In this document: piece after piece, positions 1 through 10,000 of the stretch
How positions within the stretch are numbered: the first letter of the stretch is position 1
Layout: every line of letters begins with the position of its first letter
From: Vallitalea maricola
GTDB taxonomy: Bacteria; Bacillota; Clostridia; Lachnospirales; Vallitaleaceae
Length of the DNA stretch: 57,255 nucleotides
Assembly (NCBI RefSeq): GCF_036985595.1
Contig: NZ_BTPU01000022.1
Location: 1 to 57,255 of the forward strand
Direction of reading: 5' to 3'
The notes under the pieces: model-generated
Told to the model about the DNA's origin: nothing
The model's database searches: none
Seen by the model: the letters and a program-made list of their open reading frames with translations, nothing else
Program-made: the position numbers and the translations under genes

Positions 1-443
1 ATAGGGTCTTTTGGGTCATAACTAATATGCTCACAGTCACACTGCTTGTCCTCGTTATGAGCCACTATTATGATTCCCTCTTTTTGGGAGAGTATCATCT
101 CTGCTCTTTCTTCACTTTTTTTGTCTGTAATGATATATTTTAATTCTGCACACTCTGACATGATTTGCAATCTGGTATTTTGATAGTTTTCATCAAGAGG
201 AACAAATATGCCGCCTGCTTTTAATATTCCTATCATGGCTGTTATCATTTCTACTTTATTGTCAAGAAGTATCCCTACTGGTGTTTTTTGTGGGATTTCT
301 TTTGCAACAAGTACATTTTTTATAGTTTCTGACCTATTGTCAATCTCTTCATAGGTTACTTTCTGCTCATTATATTCTGCTGCTGTTTTGCTATTATATT
401 TTTTTAATGCTTCCAGTAATTTATCCTGTATCGTGTTAACCAT
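1..443 (-). CDS. NRPS adenylation domain protein, N-terminal part only (runs off left edge)
   Basis: The first 147 codons of a protein whose 3' end lies outside the window. It opens directly with an adenylation domain: an A1-like stretch (TYEEIDNRS) near residues 30-38 and an A2-like stretch (ILKAGGIFVPLDENY) near residues 73-87. The sequence ends just before the expected ATP-binding A3 loop. No condensation domain precedes it, so it is either a free-standing adenylating enzyme or a protein starting with A. The ATG at 443 has GGAGG at 451-455 upstream. It follows the AsnB gene by 21 bp and is the last visible gene of the operon. Since the other NRPS protein of the cluster has a decayed A domain, this one could load that carrier in trans; that is inference. 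Substrate cannot be read because the pocket residues are missing. Confidence 0.85.
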   Translation of the reverse strand, partial: MVNTIQDKLLEALKKYNSKTAAEYNEQKVTYEEIDNRSETIKNVLVAKEIPQKTPVGILLDNKVEMITAMIGILKAGGIFVPLDENYQNTRLQIMSECAELKYIITDKKSEERAEMILSQKEGIIIVAHNEDKQCDCEHISYDPKDP

Positions 444-464
444 ACTATTTCCTCCATCCTCTTT

Positions 465-2342
465 TTATGAAAGACTGTTAATACCGAATTGATCCAAAAA
501 TATATTAAAAGTCAAAGCAATAATTAACATATCATCATCATATGGAACATTAAGTTTGAATCCATCTTTTAAATACTGTTTTTTGTACCTTTCAATAGTA
601 TCTGCATTAAATATTCCCTGTCTTTTTATTCTTTCATACGATAAAAGATCCATAAAATATTCATTATTCATCTTAAGCAGATCCGAACTCCCTGGTGCAA
701 CAAAAGCAAATTTTGGACGTTTAATTATTTCCATAGGAACTACCTTTTCAGCAGTCCTTTTTAATATATATTTTTCTTTGTAAGCTTTTAACTTCATGCT
801 TGTAGGAATTTTCTTTACAAACTCTATCACATCTTTATCTAGGAAAGGATATCTAGCCTCTACAGAATTGGCGAGAGCCATCCTATCACCATGATCGGTG
901 AGTAAATGGTCACCCATTCTTAATTTGAAATCAACATATGACCTTCTGTTAAATATGCTTACGTCCTTAATCCTTTCCTTATTAATTAAGGGATGCTTAT
1001 AGCAGTTAAATTCATCATATACTGCATTAGCTTCTTTTGAATACAATTCTCTTACTTTTTGGGAATAACTATAATGATATTTCTCATATAAAAAATTCTC
1101 GTCTCCCCATAACTGTTTTCTTATCTCATTTTCTCTTTTTAATTCATCTGTCATCGGCTGACTCTGCTTCTGATTGGATTTCAATTGGTCGAATCTATAT
1201 CCAATATAACCACCAAATAATTCATCAGCACCCTCACCAGTAAGAATTACTTTTACATTATCAGAACGAGCTGCACTAGATAAGGCAAGTGAAGCTGTAT
1301 TATAACTTTCTTTTAGGGCACTTTCTGAATGATATACAGCCTTTTTTATCCTGTCAGCAATAGAGTTAAGGTCAAATCTTATTTCATGGTGAATAGAATT
1401 CACCTTCCCTGCCATTAGTCTCTGATACTTTCCTTCAGAAATGCTTTTATCATTGAAATCAACTGAATAGGAATTCCTTTGAATACCTTCACCAACTTCG
1501 TATATTTTCCCTGCAATCAAAGCTGAATCTAATCCTCCACTTAGATAGAAACCAACTGGTACATCTGCCTGTAATCTTCTCTTCACTGATTTTGTAAGGA
1601 GATCATTCAGATGCTCAATATAATACTCTTCATCATGAATTTCTTCTTTCTCATCTTCCTTTTGATAGATCAAATCCCAATATTCAGTGTTAACAATTCC
1701 ATGAGTCCTATCTACACTAAGGAAATGTCCCGGTTCAAGACTCTTGATATTCCCAAATAAAGTACGTGGACTTGCCATTCCTGGGAAATTCATAATCTGG
1801 TCCAAACCAGTAAGGTCTATTTGCCTTTTTACATAAGGATTCTGTAAGATAGCTTTTATCTCTGAACCGAATATAAACATTTTATCTACAACTGTATAAT
1901 AAAATGGTGCTATACCTACGTTGTCCCTTGCACATATGAACTTTTTCTTCCGACTATCATATATAACAAATGCAAACTGACCATTTAGATAATTAATAAA
2001 ATCCGTATCATAGTCCTCATATAGATGTAATATGACTTCTACGTCACATTTTGAACGAAAAGTATGACCTTTTTCTATGAGTTCTTTCTTTAATTCTTTA
2101 TAATTGAATATCTCTCCATTGCATATTAAAAAAACTGTATTGTTCTCATTGTTCAGGGGCTGATGACCCCCTTCCAAATCCACTATGCTCAATCTTGAGA
2201 ATCCTAATGCTATATTACGTTCAATATGATAACCTGTATCATCAGGTCCTCTATGCTCTATAACATTAATCATGCTTAACAGAACATTCCTGTCTATACG
2301 GTCTTCATCTTTCAAATCAACATAACCACAAATACCACACAT
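465..2342 (-). CDS. asnB: Asparagine synthetase B-type glutamine amidotransferase
   Basis: Class II glutamine amidotransferase joined to an AMP-forming synthetase domain, 625 residues, the usual AsnB length. The start at 2342 gives MCGICG, which exposes Cys2 as the N-terminal nucleophile. An upstream ATG at 2351 abuts the AGGAG site with no spacing, whereas 2342 lies 9 bp from it. Glutaminase residues include HRGPDD at 30-35 and CNGEIFNY at 74-81. The PP-loop SGGLDS is at 268-273 and the GEGADELFGGY motif at 369-379. It lies 21 bp downstream of the KS-DH-KR-ACP gene in the biosynthetic operon. Such enzymes either make asparagine for the NRPS or convert a carrier-bound or free carboxylate into an amide. 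Which applies here is open; an Asn supply would fit a prodrug leader cleaved by the operon's peptidase. Confidence 0.9.
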   Translation of the reverse strand: MCGICGYVDLKDEDRIDRNVLLSMINVIEHRGPDDTGYHIERNIALGFSRLSIVDLEGGHQPLNNENNTVFLICNGEIFNYKELKKELIEKGHTFRSKCDVEVILHLYEDYDTDFINYLNGQFAFVIYDSRKKKFICARDNVGIAPFYYTVVDKMFIFGSEIKAILQNPYVKRQIDLTGLDQIMNFPGMASPRTLFGNIKSLEPGHFLSVDRTHGIVNTEYWDLIYQKEDEKEEIHDEEYYIEHLNDLLTKSVKRRLQADVPVGFYLSGGLDSALIAGKIYEVGEGIQRNSYSVDFNDKSISEGKYQRLMAGKVNSIHHEIRFDLNSIADRIKKAVYHSESALKESYNTASLALSSAARSDNVKVILTGEGADELFGGYIGYRFDQLKSNQKQSQPMTDELKRENEIRKQLWGDENFLYEKYHYSYSQKVRELYSKEANAVYDEFNCYKHPLINKERIKDVSIFNRRSYVDFKLRMGDHLLTDHGDRMALANSVEARYPFLDKDVIEFVKKIPTSMKLKAYKEKYILKRTAEKVVPMEIIKRPKFAFVAPGSSDLLKMNNEYFMDLLSYERIKRQGIFNADTIERYKKQYLKDGFKLNVPYDDDMLIIALTFNIFLDQFGINSLS

Positions 2343-2363
2343 ATGCCACATCTCCTATAATAT

Positions 2364-5300
2364 TTAACTTTTGTCAATAAGTTTTTCTGCTTCATCTACA
2401 GACAGCTTACCTTTTTCAAGTTTATAAAGTACATCAATTATCATTGTGAATCGATTATCAGTATCTTTATCCTCAATATCTAACTTGCTGGTTATATATT
2501 GTGTCATTTCATTTATTGATGGATATGTAAATATATCTGATACTTTTACTATTCCAGGGTATTTTTGTTCTACTGCTTTTGACAATGCAACTGCCTGTAT
2601 GGAATCACCGCCTAGATTGAAAAAGCTCTTGTAGATATCTATATCATCCAATCCTAATATGTCATTCCAGATTTTAATGAGTTCTTTCTCGACTGGTGCA
2701 TTATCATATCTAATTTTTTTTATTGGTATGTTACTATCTTTAGCTGAATTATGTACTGATATATTTTTTGTGCCTTTATTTTTCATATGCTTAATGATTT
2801 CATCATCAAACTGTAATCCCGCTTTTTCATAGAAAATTTCTAACTTCTGGTAATCTATTTTTCCGATAATAATATTTCTATTATCACTTGACAGTACCCT
2901 TTTGAATGCTTCAATCCCGATATCAGTTGGAAGCATCTTGAAAACTCCTGTATCCTTTTGATTGCTTTCATAAGCCATTCCAGCATCTTTCCATGGTGCC
3001 CAATTGATAGTTATATACTTAGTAACCTGTGTTCTATGTAATGGTTCACTAGAGTCAAGGTATGCATTAGCAGCGGCATAGTCACCTTGACTGGGATAAC
3101 CGTATAATGATGAAATTGATGAGAAATTAATGAAAAAGTCTAATTCATCATCTCTAGTAATATCCAATAATGTATTATTACCATATACTTTTGGCTTAAG
3201 TACTTTTTTGAAGCTCTCATCTGTCTTGTTCATAATAAAAGCATCATCTATAACTCCTGCTCCATGCACAATGCCATTTATCTTACCAAACTTATTACGT
3301 AATTCATTAAAGATACCTGACATATCACTTTTATCTGAAACATCTCCGCTAGAATAAGTTATATTGGTTCCTGCTTCTGATATACTGCGTAATATATTAA
3401 TATTCTCTTCAAGTTGATTATTTATAGTTGTACTATCATTAATACCATTTAACTGTTTTATTTCTTTTCTTCCAATCAGTGCTATATTAGTCTTTTTAGT
3501 ATCACTAATACACTTAGCTATACGTATCCCAATACTTCCCATACCTCCAGTAATAATATACACACCATTTTCATGAATCATATCTTGAAAATTATCAGCT
3601 GATGGTAATTTGACAGTTTCAATAACCTCTCCATAAGCTTTACCGTCCCTATAGGCTGTGTATAACTGTGTACCATAGGTATTGATATTCTCTACTACAC
3701 TGTCTATCTCGCTTGAAACTTTCAGATCATCTATATCTAGTACTCTGCACTGTACATTGGAAACTTCATTAGCCAGAACCTTACCCAAACCAGCCATACA
3801 ACCGTTGTATGGATTTGTCTTTAACTGTTCGCCTATTTTTTTCATATAATCAGTTACCAATACTATATCCAGTTCATACTGAATCTTCATATCGATAATA
3901 CTTCTAGCTATCTTCAACAAACTATATACACCATTTTGTAGATTACTATCTATATCAGTGCTGTTATTATCATTTAGTGAAAGCAAGTGAATAATCTGCA
4001 TATTGTCATTAATACACTGGCTAAGTACTTTACTGTAGCTTTCCTGTGTATTATCAGTATAGAACTTATTACTGCTAACTTTTTCATATTTCTCTGATAA
4101 ATATATCTCTGCAACGTTTTTTCTAGTCTTCTTTATTTTTTCAATAATGGCAGAAGCTTTTTTCGTGTCAGCTCCTATTATAAGAACAGGCTTGTCTATA
4201 TAATCATTATCATTTTGTACATGAGTACATTCCTTGTAAGAAATCTTATAACTATAGGAATCATCATATCTTTGTTCTGGTCGATTAACCTTCTTTGCAA
4301 TAAAATCCTTTACCTTTGCAATTATCCTTCCTTTTTCATTAAATAATACAACGTCACAAGAAACCATCTGTGAATTATCTTCCTGATCATTTCTATGGAT
4401 AAAGGTATATATGGTCTTTTCAGTCTTTGAAAAAACCTTTAGTGAACCATAATTAAATGGTAGATAAACATCATTTCCAACATTCTGTGAAACAGCATTA
4501 ATAGCCATATCATATATAGATGGATGGATATAATATTCTTCCAAATCATTTTCGTACTCTTTTGGCAGTTCAATTTTTACAAGAACCTCATTGTCATTCT
4601 TGTATACTTCTCTAACCAACTTGGTCCAGCGTTCTCCCAAGAATATCTGATTCTGTTTTCTATTAGAACCAGCTGATTCAACCTTATCTGTACATTTTTG
4701 TTTTACCTCTAAAAGAGTTAAATCAAGCTTGTCTGAATTTACCTTAGTTATTACTTGTCCTTCACAATAGATTCTATCCCACTCTTTATCATGTACACCA
4801 CCATCATGGTAACCACTTCCTATTGTAAAATGATAACAGTCATTATCTTGTTGTATTAAGGTCTGTACTTCCACAGAATCGTCACCTTTAGTATACAAAG
4901 AGCTTAGATACACTACATTTTTAAATTCTATTGCTCCTTCTTTCTTGGTTATTCTATACATACCTTCTCTAACCATTTCTAGAAATGCTGTTCCCGGTAC
5001 AATGTATCTATCAAATATCTTATGTTCGCTGAGTACCCAATGCTTCTTTAGATTGAACTCAGTATGAAAACAGTAAGTCTTCTCCTTAGAATTTATAACA
5101 GCATAGTCAATAAGAGGATGTTTATCCCCACTTTTTTCTATATCCAGCCAACATCTTTTCTTTTCAAATACATATGTAGGAAGGTTCACTCTCCATAATG
5201 CTTCTTTTTCATATAGCTTTTCCCACTCTATATCTGAACCTTTTACATATAAAAGTGAAAGTTTCTCTAAAATATCTTTCTTTGTATCATTTGCCAGATA

Positions 5301-7031
5301 TTCTGTTACAAGTTGTTCTGATTCTTTATTATAATTTTTCTTTATTGATTCTGTGATTTCATCTGTATCACGTTTTTTCTTTTTATCTGATACCACAATA
5401 TGTTTTTTATATACTATATTCCTAGGAAGCTCTCCATCTATACCGTTTACGCATATGTAATCCAATGCTTCACATAATTCATCAAGGGAATAAACGATGA
5501 CTGCTAATCTATAATTATAATGTCCACGTCCTGTATTCATGGTATAACATATATCAGAAATATCTATTTCCCTATTTGCTGTAAGATATTTTTTCATATC
5601 ACTTATGAGCGCAGTAAGTCCCTCTTTTTTAATCGCTGAAACTGTAAATATCTTAGGTATTTCATTACTATCAGTATTATGTATTTTAATATCATTTTCA
5701 TTTTCTTCTAAAATAACATGGCTGTTGGTTCCACTTAATCCAAAAGAACTAATACCGCATCTTCTAGGAGTATCCTTGGTTGCCCAATTAGATAATCTAT
5801 TATTTACATATACTGGAGATGTCTCAAAATCAATTCTCCTGTTAGGACAGTTAAAATTTATACTTGGTGGAATCTGCTTATTTTTTAACGCTAAAACCGT
5901 TTTTACAAGAGACACCATTCCTGAAACATTATCAAGATGGGATATATTAGTTTTAACTGAGCCTACACCACAGAACTGTTTACGACCCGTATATCTTTTA
6001 AAGGCATTGTTTATTGCTTGTACCTCTATAGGGTCACCTAGTCTTGTTCCTGTTCCATGTGTTTCTATGTATGAGATGGTATCAGGAGAAACACCTGCAT
6101 CCTTCCATGCTCCGCAGATTACCTCTTCTTGTGCCCCAACATTAGGTGCAGTTATACCTACTGATGAACCGTCCTGATTAATACAGCTTCCTTTTATAAC
6201 TGCATATATACTGTCTCTGTCTTTGATTGCTTTGTCATAACGTTTTATAACTAATGCTATACTTCCTTCACCGAATACCGCACCATCGGAATCATCATCA
6301 AATGTACATATCATCTCTTTATCAGATTCTATACCTAATTTTTCTTCTGAGTATACTGGACAAAAAGCTACCCTTACTCCACCAACCAATGCAGTATCTA
6401 TCTCGTTGTTCCTTAGACTGCGGCATGCTAGATGCAGTGCCACCAATGATGAAGAACACTCTGTATTTACAATCATGCTTGGACCCTTAAGATTCAAGAT
6501 ATATGAAATTCGTGATGCAACAACTGAACTAAGATTTCCTGTCTCTGCATATGGAATCATTTTCTTATCAACATCTTTGATATATTGATAATACTCTCCT
6601 CCAGGTGTAAATCCTACGTATACCCCAGTATTACTTCCAACTAATTTTTCTCCGCCATATCCTGCATCCTCAATAGCTTTCCAGACGTTTTCCAAAAACA
6701 ATCGTTGATTTGGGTCCATCAATTTCGCTTCATTATAGGAAATCTTAAAAAACCCATAATCGAATTTATCTATTTCGTCTAGATATCCTCCTTTTGCGAA
6801 TCTGACATTACCATTATCTTCCCCTCTAAGCCTAAGATAGTCCATTACATCTTTCTGTCTGCTTCTTGACATATCATCAACACAGTTTTTTCCGTTTTTA
6901 AGATTTATCCAGAACTTATCCAGACTGCCTGCTTTAGGTAAATTTACATCAATACCAATGATAGCTATATCACGTGAGGATATTTCTTCTATTTCATCCA
7001 GTATATTATCATCTAAATCAAATCTTAACAT
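2364..7031 (-). CDS. Trans-AT polyketide synthase module: KS-DH-KR-ACP
   Basis: 1555 residues. Domains in order: ketosynthase about 20-440 with active Cys192 (TECSSS), His325 (HGTGT) and His365; a post-KS linker ending in LPTYVFEKKRCW at 617-628 with no acyltransferase inserted; dehydratase about 638-915; ketoreductase about 1145-1395; ACP about 1445-1520 with Ser1477 in GGDS. The last 30 residues form a short helix-like tail of docking type (EKGKLSVDEAE). The DH has His670 and Asp841, but its first motif reads HKIFDRYIVP, with Asp where Gly is usual. The KR has GGMGSIG at 1162-1168, catalytic Tyr1318 and Asn1322, and an IDD motif after GAGV, the B-type mark, which predicts a D-hydroxyl. It would extend the chain with malonate, reduce, and possibly dehydrate. 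The free AT at 13028-14287 presumably loads it. Confidence 0.93.
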   Translation of the reverse strand: MLRFDLDDNILDEIEEISSRDIAIIGIDVNLPKAGSLDKFWINLKNGKNCVDDMSRSRQKDVMDYLRLRGEDNGNVRFAKGGYLDEIDKFDYGFFKISYNEAKLMDPNQRLFLENVWKAIEDAGYGGEKLVGSNTGVYVGFTPGGEYYQYIKDVDKKMIPYAETGNLSSVVASRISYILNLKGPSMIVNTECSSSLVALHLACRSLRNNEIDTALVGGVRVAFCPVYSEEKLGIESDKEMICTFDDDSDGAVFGEGSIALVIKRYDKAIKDRDSIYAVIKGSCINQDGSSVGITAPNVGAQEEVICGAWKDAGVSPDTISYIETHGTGTRLGDPIEVQAINNAFKRYTGRKQFCGVGSVKTNISHLDNVSGMVSLVKTVLALKNKQIPPSINFNCPNRRIDFETSPVYVNNRLSNWATKDTPRRCGISSFGLSGTNSHVILEENENDIKIHNTDSNEIPKIFTVSAIKKEGLTALISDMKKYLTANREIDISDICYTMNTGRGHYNYRLAVIVYSLDELCEALDYICVNGIDGELPRNIVYKKHIVVSDKKKKRDTDEITESIKKNYNKESEQLVTEYLANDTKKDILEKLSLLYVKGSDIEWEKLYEKEALWRVNLPTYVFEKKRCWLDIEKSGDKHPLIDYAVINSKEKTYCFHTEFNLKKHWVLSEHKIFDRYIVPGTAFLEMVREGMYRITKKEGAIEFKNVVYLSSLYTKGDDSVEVQTLIQQDNDCYHFTIGSGYHDGGVHDKEWDRIYCEGQVITKVNSDKLDLTLLEVKQKCTDKVESAGSNRKQNQIFLGERWTKLVREVYKNDNEVLVKIELPKEYENDLEEYYIHPSIYDMAINAVSQNVGNDVYLPFNYGSLKVFSKTEKTIYTFIHRNDQEDNSQMVSCDVVLFNEKGRIIAKVKDFIAKKVNRPEQRYDDSYSYKISYKECTHVQNDNDYIDKPVLIIGADTKKASAIIEKIKKTRKNVAEIYLSEKYEKVSSNKFYTDNTQESYSKVLSQCINDNMQIIHLLSLNDNNSTDIDSNLQNGVYSLLKIARSIIDMKIQYELDIVLVTDYMKKIGEQLKTNPYNGCMAGLGKVLANEVSNVQCRVLDIDDLKVSSEIDSVVENINTYGTQLYTAYRDGKAYGEVIETVKLPSADNFQDMIHENGVYIITGGMGSIGIRIAKCISDTKKTNIALIGRKEIKQLNGINDSTTINNQLEENINILRSISEAGTNITYSSGDVSDKSDMSGIFNELRNKFGKINGIVHGAGVIDDAFIMNKTDESFKKVLKPKVYGNNTLLDITRDDELDFFINFSSISSLYGYPSQGDYAAANAYLDSSEPLHRTQVTKYITINWAPWKDAGMAYESNQKDTGVFKMLPTDIGIEAFKRVLSSDNRNIIIGKIDYQKLEIFYEKAGLQFDDEIIKHMKNKGTKNISVHNSAKDSNIPIKKIRYDNAPVEKELIKIWNDILGLDDIDIYKSFFNLGGDSIQAVALSKAVEQKYPGIVKVSDIFTYPSINEMTQYITSKLDIEDKDTDNRFTMIIDVLYKLEKGKLSVDEAEKLIDKS

Positions 7032-7071
7032 GAATCCTCAGCCTCTCTTTCCCTTATCAATCTGCATGGCA

Positions 7072-10000
7072 TCATTTCAAAAACAGTTCTGACACTGCCT
7101 TTATCAATTTTATATATTGTGATAAGAATATTTTCATATCATTCCTTGATAATTTTTCACTGTATTCCATGTTTACTTTTATACTGTCTGCTGACTCTTT
7201 TATCTCAATAATTACGTCATAGATGGATGTCAGTGATCCAGTTAATGGCTTATCTACAAATATCATACCTATTTCATTATCAAGTTTAATCAAATTATCT
7301 TTCCCTATATTACTTATTGTTTCTTTTTTACTCATGTAAGCTTTTTGTTTTATATCATCCAAGAACTTTTCCAGTTCTTTTATATCATTTATTTCTTCCT
7401 CTTTTACAATGTCCATCATTGAAATATTCTTTATATCCCCTACTGTAGTGTACATTGTGTAATCTTCATTCTCAGCTATACCGTAAAGATGATATGCAAA
7501 AATACTTAACAACCACTCAGAAATATTATGATCTTTTACTTTTGATGCTTTTTTGATTATTTCATGTTCTTGGCTTTTTATTGTATAAGACATATTGGCG
7601 TAACTGCTTGAATTAACATTCTTGGAGAAGTATTTTTCAGGCATATGTATTGTTCCATAGGAACTCTCATGAGTATTATTATCACTTTTGGCAGTAATCA
7701 ATAGTTGTTCAATTTTTGAAACTGTACTATTATCAAAGAAATCTGCAATACTAATTTCACAGTTAAATTCTTTTTTGATTCTAGACTGCATTTGTACTAA
7801 TAATACCGAGTCTCCTCCCACGTCGAAGAAGTTATCATTGAGACCGATATTCTCTGTATTCAAAATTTCTTCCCATATTGATACTATCTTTTTCTCTATA
7901 TCATTTTGAGCCCCTATGAAATTGTCATCTATGGATTTATGCTTAGGTTTTGGCATTTGTTTTCTATCTATTTTCCCATTTAGAGTTAGAGGCATATCAT
8001 CTAATTGAACATAGAACTTAGGTAACATATAATATGGCAGCTTACTCTTGAGAAATTCTTTTACATCATTGATATCTATCTTTTCTTGTCCAGTTACATA
8101 AGCACATAGATAACTACTGTTTTCTTCTTCCCATTTTAAAACCACTGCACTCTGAATTCCTCTTGACTGCATTAATATGGTTTCAATTTCACCAAGCTCG
8201 ATTCTATGACCATTGAGTTTGACTTGATTATCATTTCTTCCTAATATATCCAATTGACCATTTGCTAGCCATCTTGCGGTATCACCTGTTTTATATATTT
8301 TTTCTTCTTTATTGTAAGGATTCAAGATAAACTTTTCTTTTGTTAGATTTTCATTATTAACGTATCCTCTAGCCAATCCAGAACCACCAATATATAAATC
8401 TCCATGACATCCTAATGGTCTTAGTCTAAGCTCATTATCCATAACATAAAAAGTAGTATTCAGAATAGGTCTTCCAACGGTAATTTCTTTGGATTCTGTT
8501 AATTCCCTGGTTGATGACCAGATTGTTGTCTCAGTTGGTCCATACATATTGAAAATTCTACCCTTATATACTTTTTTGACCTTATCCAATAATGATTTGT
8601 CCAATTTTTCTCCTCCAACAAGAAGAAGCTTAACTTTTTCAAACATCTCCATACATTCATCATCTTCCAGCATCATACGAACTCTTGAAGGTGTCGCCTG
8701 TATAATATCAACATTATTATTCATGATTAGTTTTCTAAGCAAAAACATATCCTTCTGTTGATTTTCGTCTGCTACTATAACTTCTAATCCCTGAGCGATT
8801 GAGCATATGGACTCTAATCCCCATATATCAAAAGAAACTGTTGTAAGTGCTAACATAGTATGTTCACTTTTCAATTCTAGATTTCTCTTCATACCTAAAA
8901 CGAAATTGTATAAGTTTCTATGTTCAATCATTACTCCCTTGGCTTTTCCTGTTGACCCTGAAGTATAGATAATATAAGCTAATGCATCACTTGAATATTG
9001 GAACTCCTTAGTACTATTGTCTGTTATATATTCTTTTGCATCTATTTCATCTATGCTGATAACCTTATATTCATTGTTATCAATACCAACCCTAGATATT
9101 ATCTCTTTTTCGCTTAGGATAATATCAGTTTTACTATCTTTCAGCATATAATTAATATGTTCCTGTGGGAATTCTGGATCTATTGGCAGATATGCTCCAC
9201 CTGACCTTAGAATACCAACCATACCAACAATCATGTTGCTGGTTCTTCTAAGCAATAATCCCACAACTTTATCTTTTCCTATACCATTTTCCTGTAATAT
9301 AGCTGCCAGCTTTAATGATTTTTCATCTAGTTCCTTATAGGTCAAGGCACCATCTATCCCTACAACAGCTGTTTTGCTACTATATTCCCTGAATGTTTTT
9401 CCAAACATATCATTTATTGTCTCACTGGAGATATCTATTTTCTCTCCCCTGCTCATATCAATAAGCATTTTTTCTTCTTCTAAATGTGAAAGTAATGCAA
9501 TATCATCCAATTTGATATTTTGATTATTTATTACCTGTTCCAGAATATTTTTATAATTATCTATCATCTGCTGTATGAATATCCTGTCATATACTTCATT
9601 GCTGAAAGACAGATTGAACATTAGGTCTTCATTTGTCTCTTCTACATCCATAGTCAAATCCAAAGTTGCCGCATTAACATCATATTCCCCTTCCAATATC
9701 TTCCAATCACCATATCTAAGCTCTTTATTTTTCAAGTTGCTATGGAATGCAAATAATACATTAAATAATGAATTATCATCATTCTGTCTTTTTACATTTA
9801 ATTTCTGTATTATCTCTTGAAATGGATAATCCTGATTTTCATAAGCTTTTGTACACTTTTCTTTTACATCATTTAATAGTTCATTAAAATTCTTATTAGG
9901 ATTTACATTCATTCTGATAGCAAGAAGATTAATAAAATCCCCTATCAAATTTTCAGTCTGTTTATGATTTCTTCCTGCAATTGGGCTACCGATAATAATT

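Noticed and set aside
5605..6177. A 190-codon open frame on the plus strand inside the PKS gene.
   Set aside because: It is antisense to the conserved ketosynthase core, has no matching family features and no convincing ribosome site.
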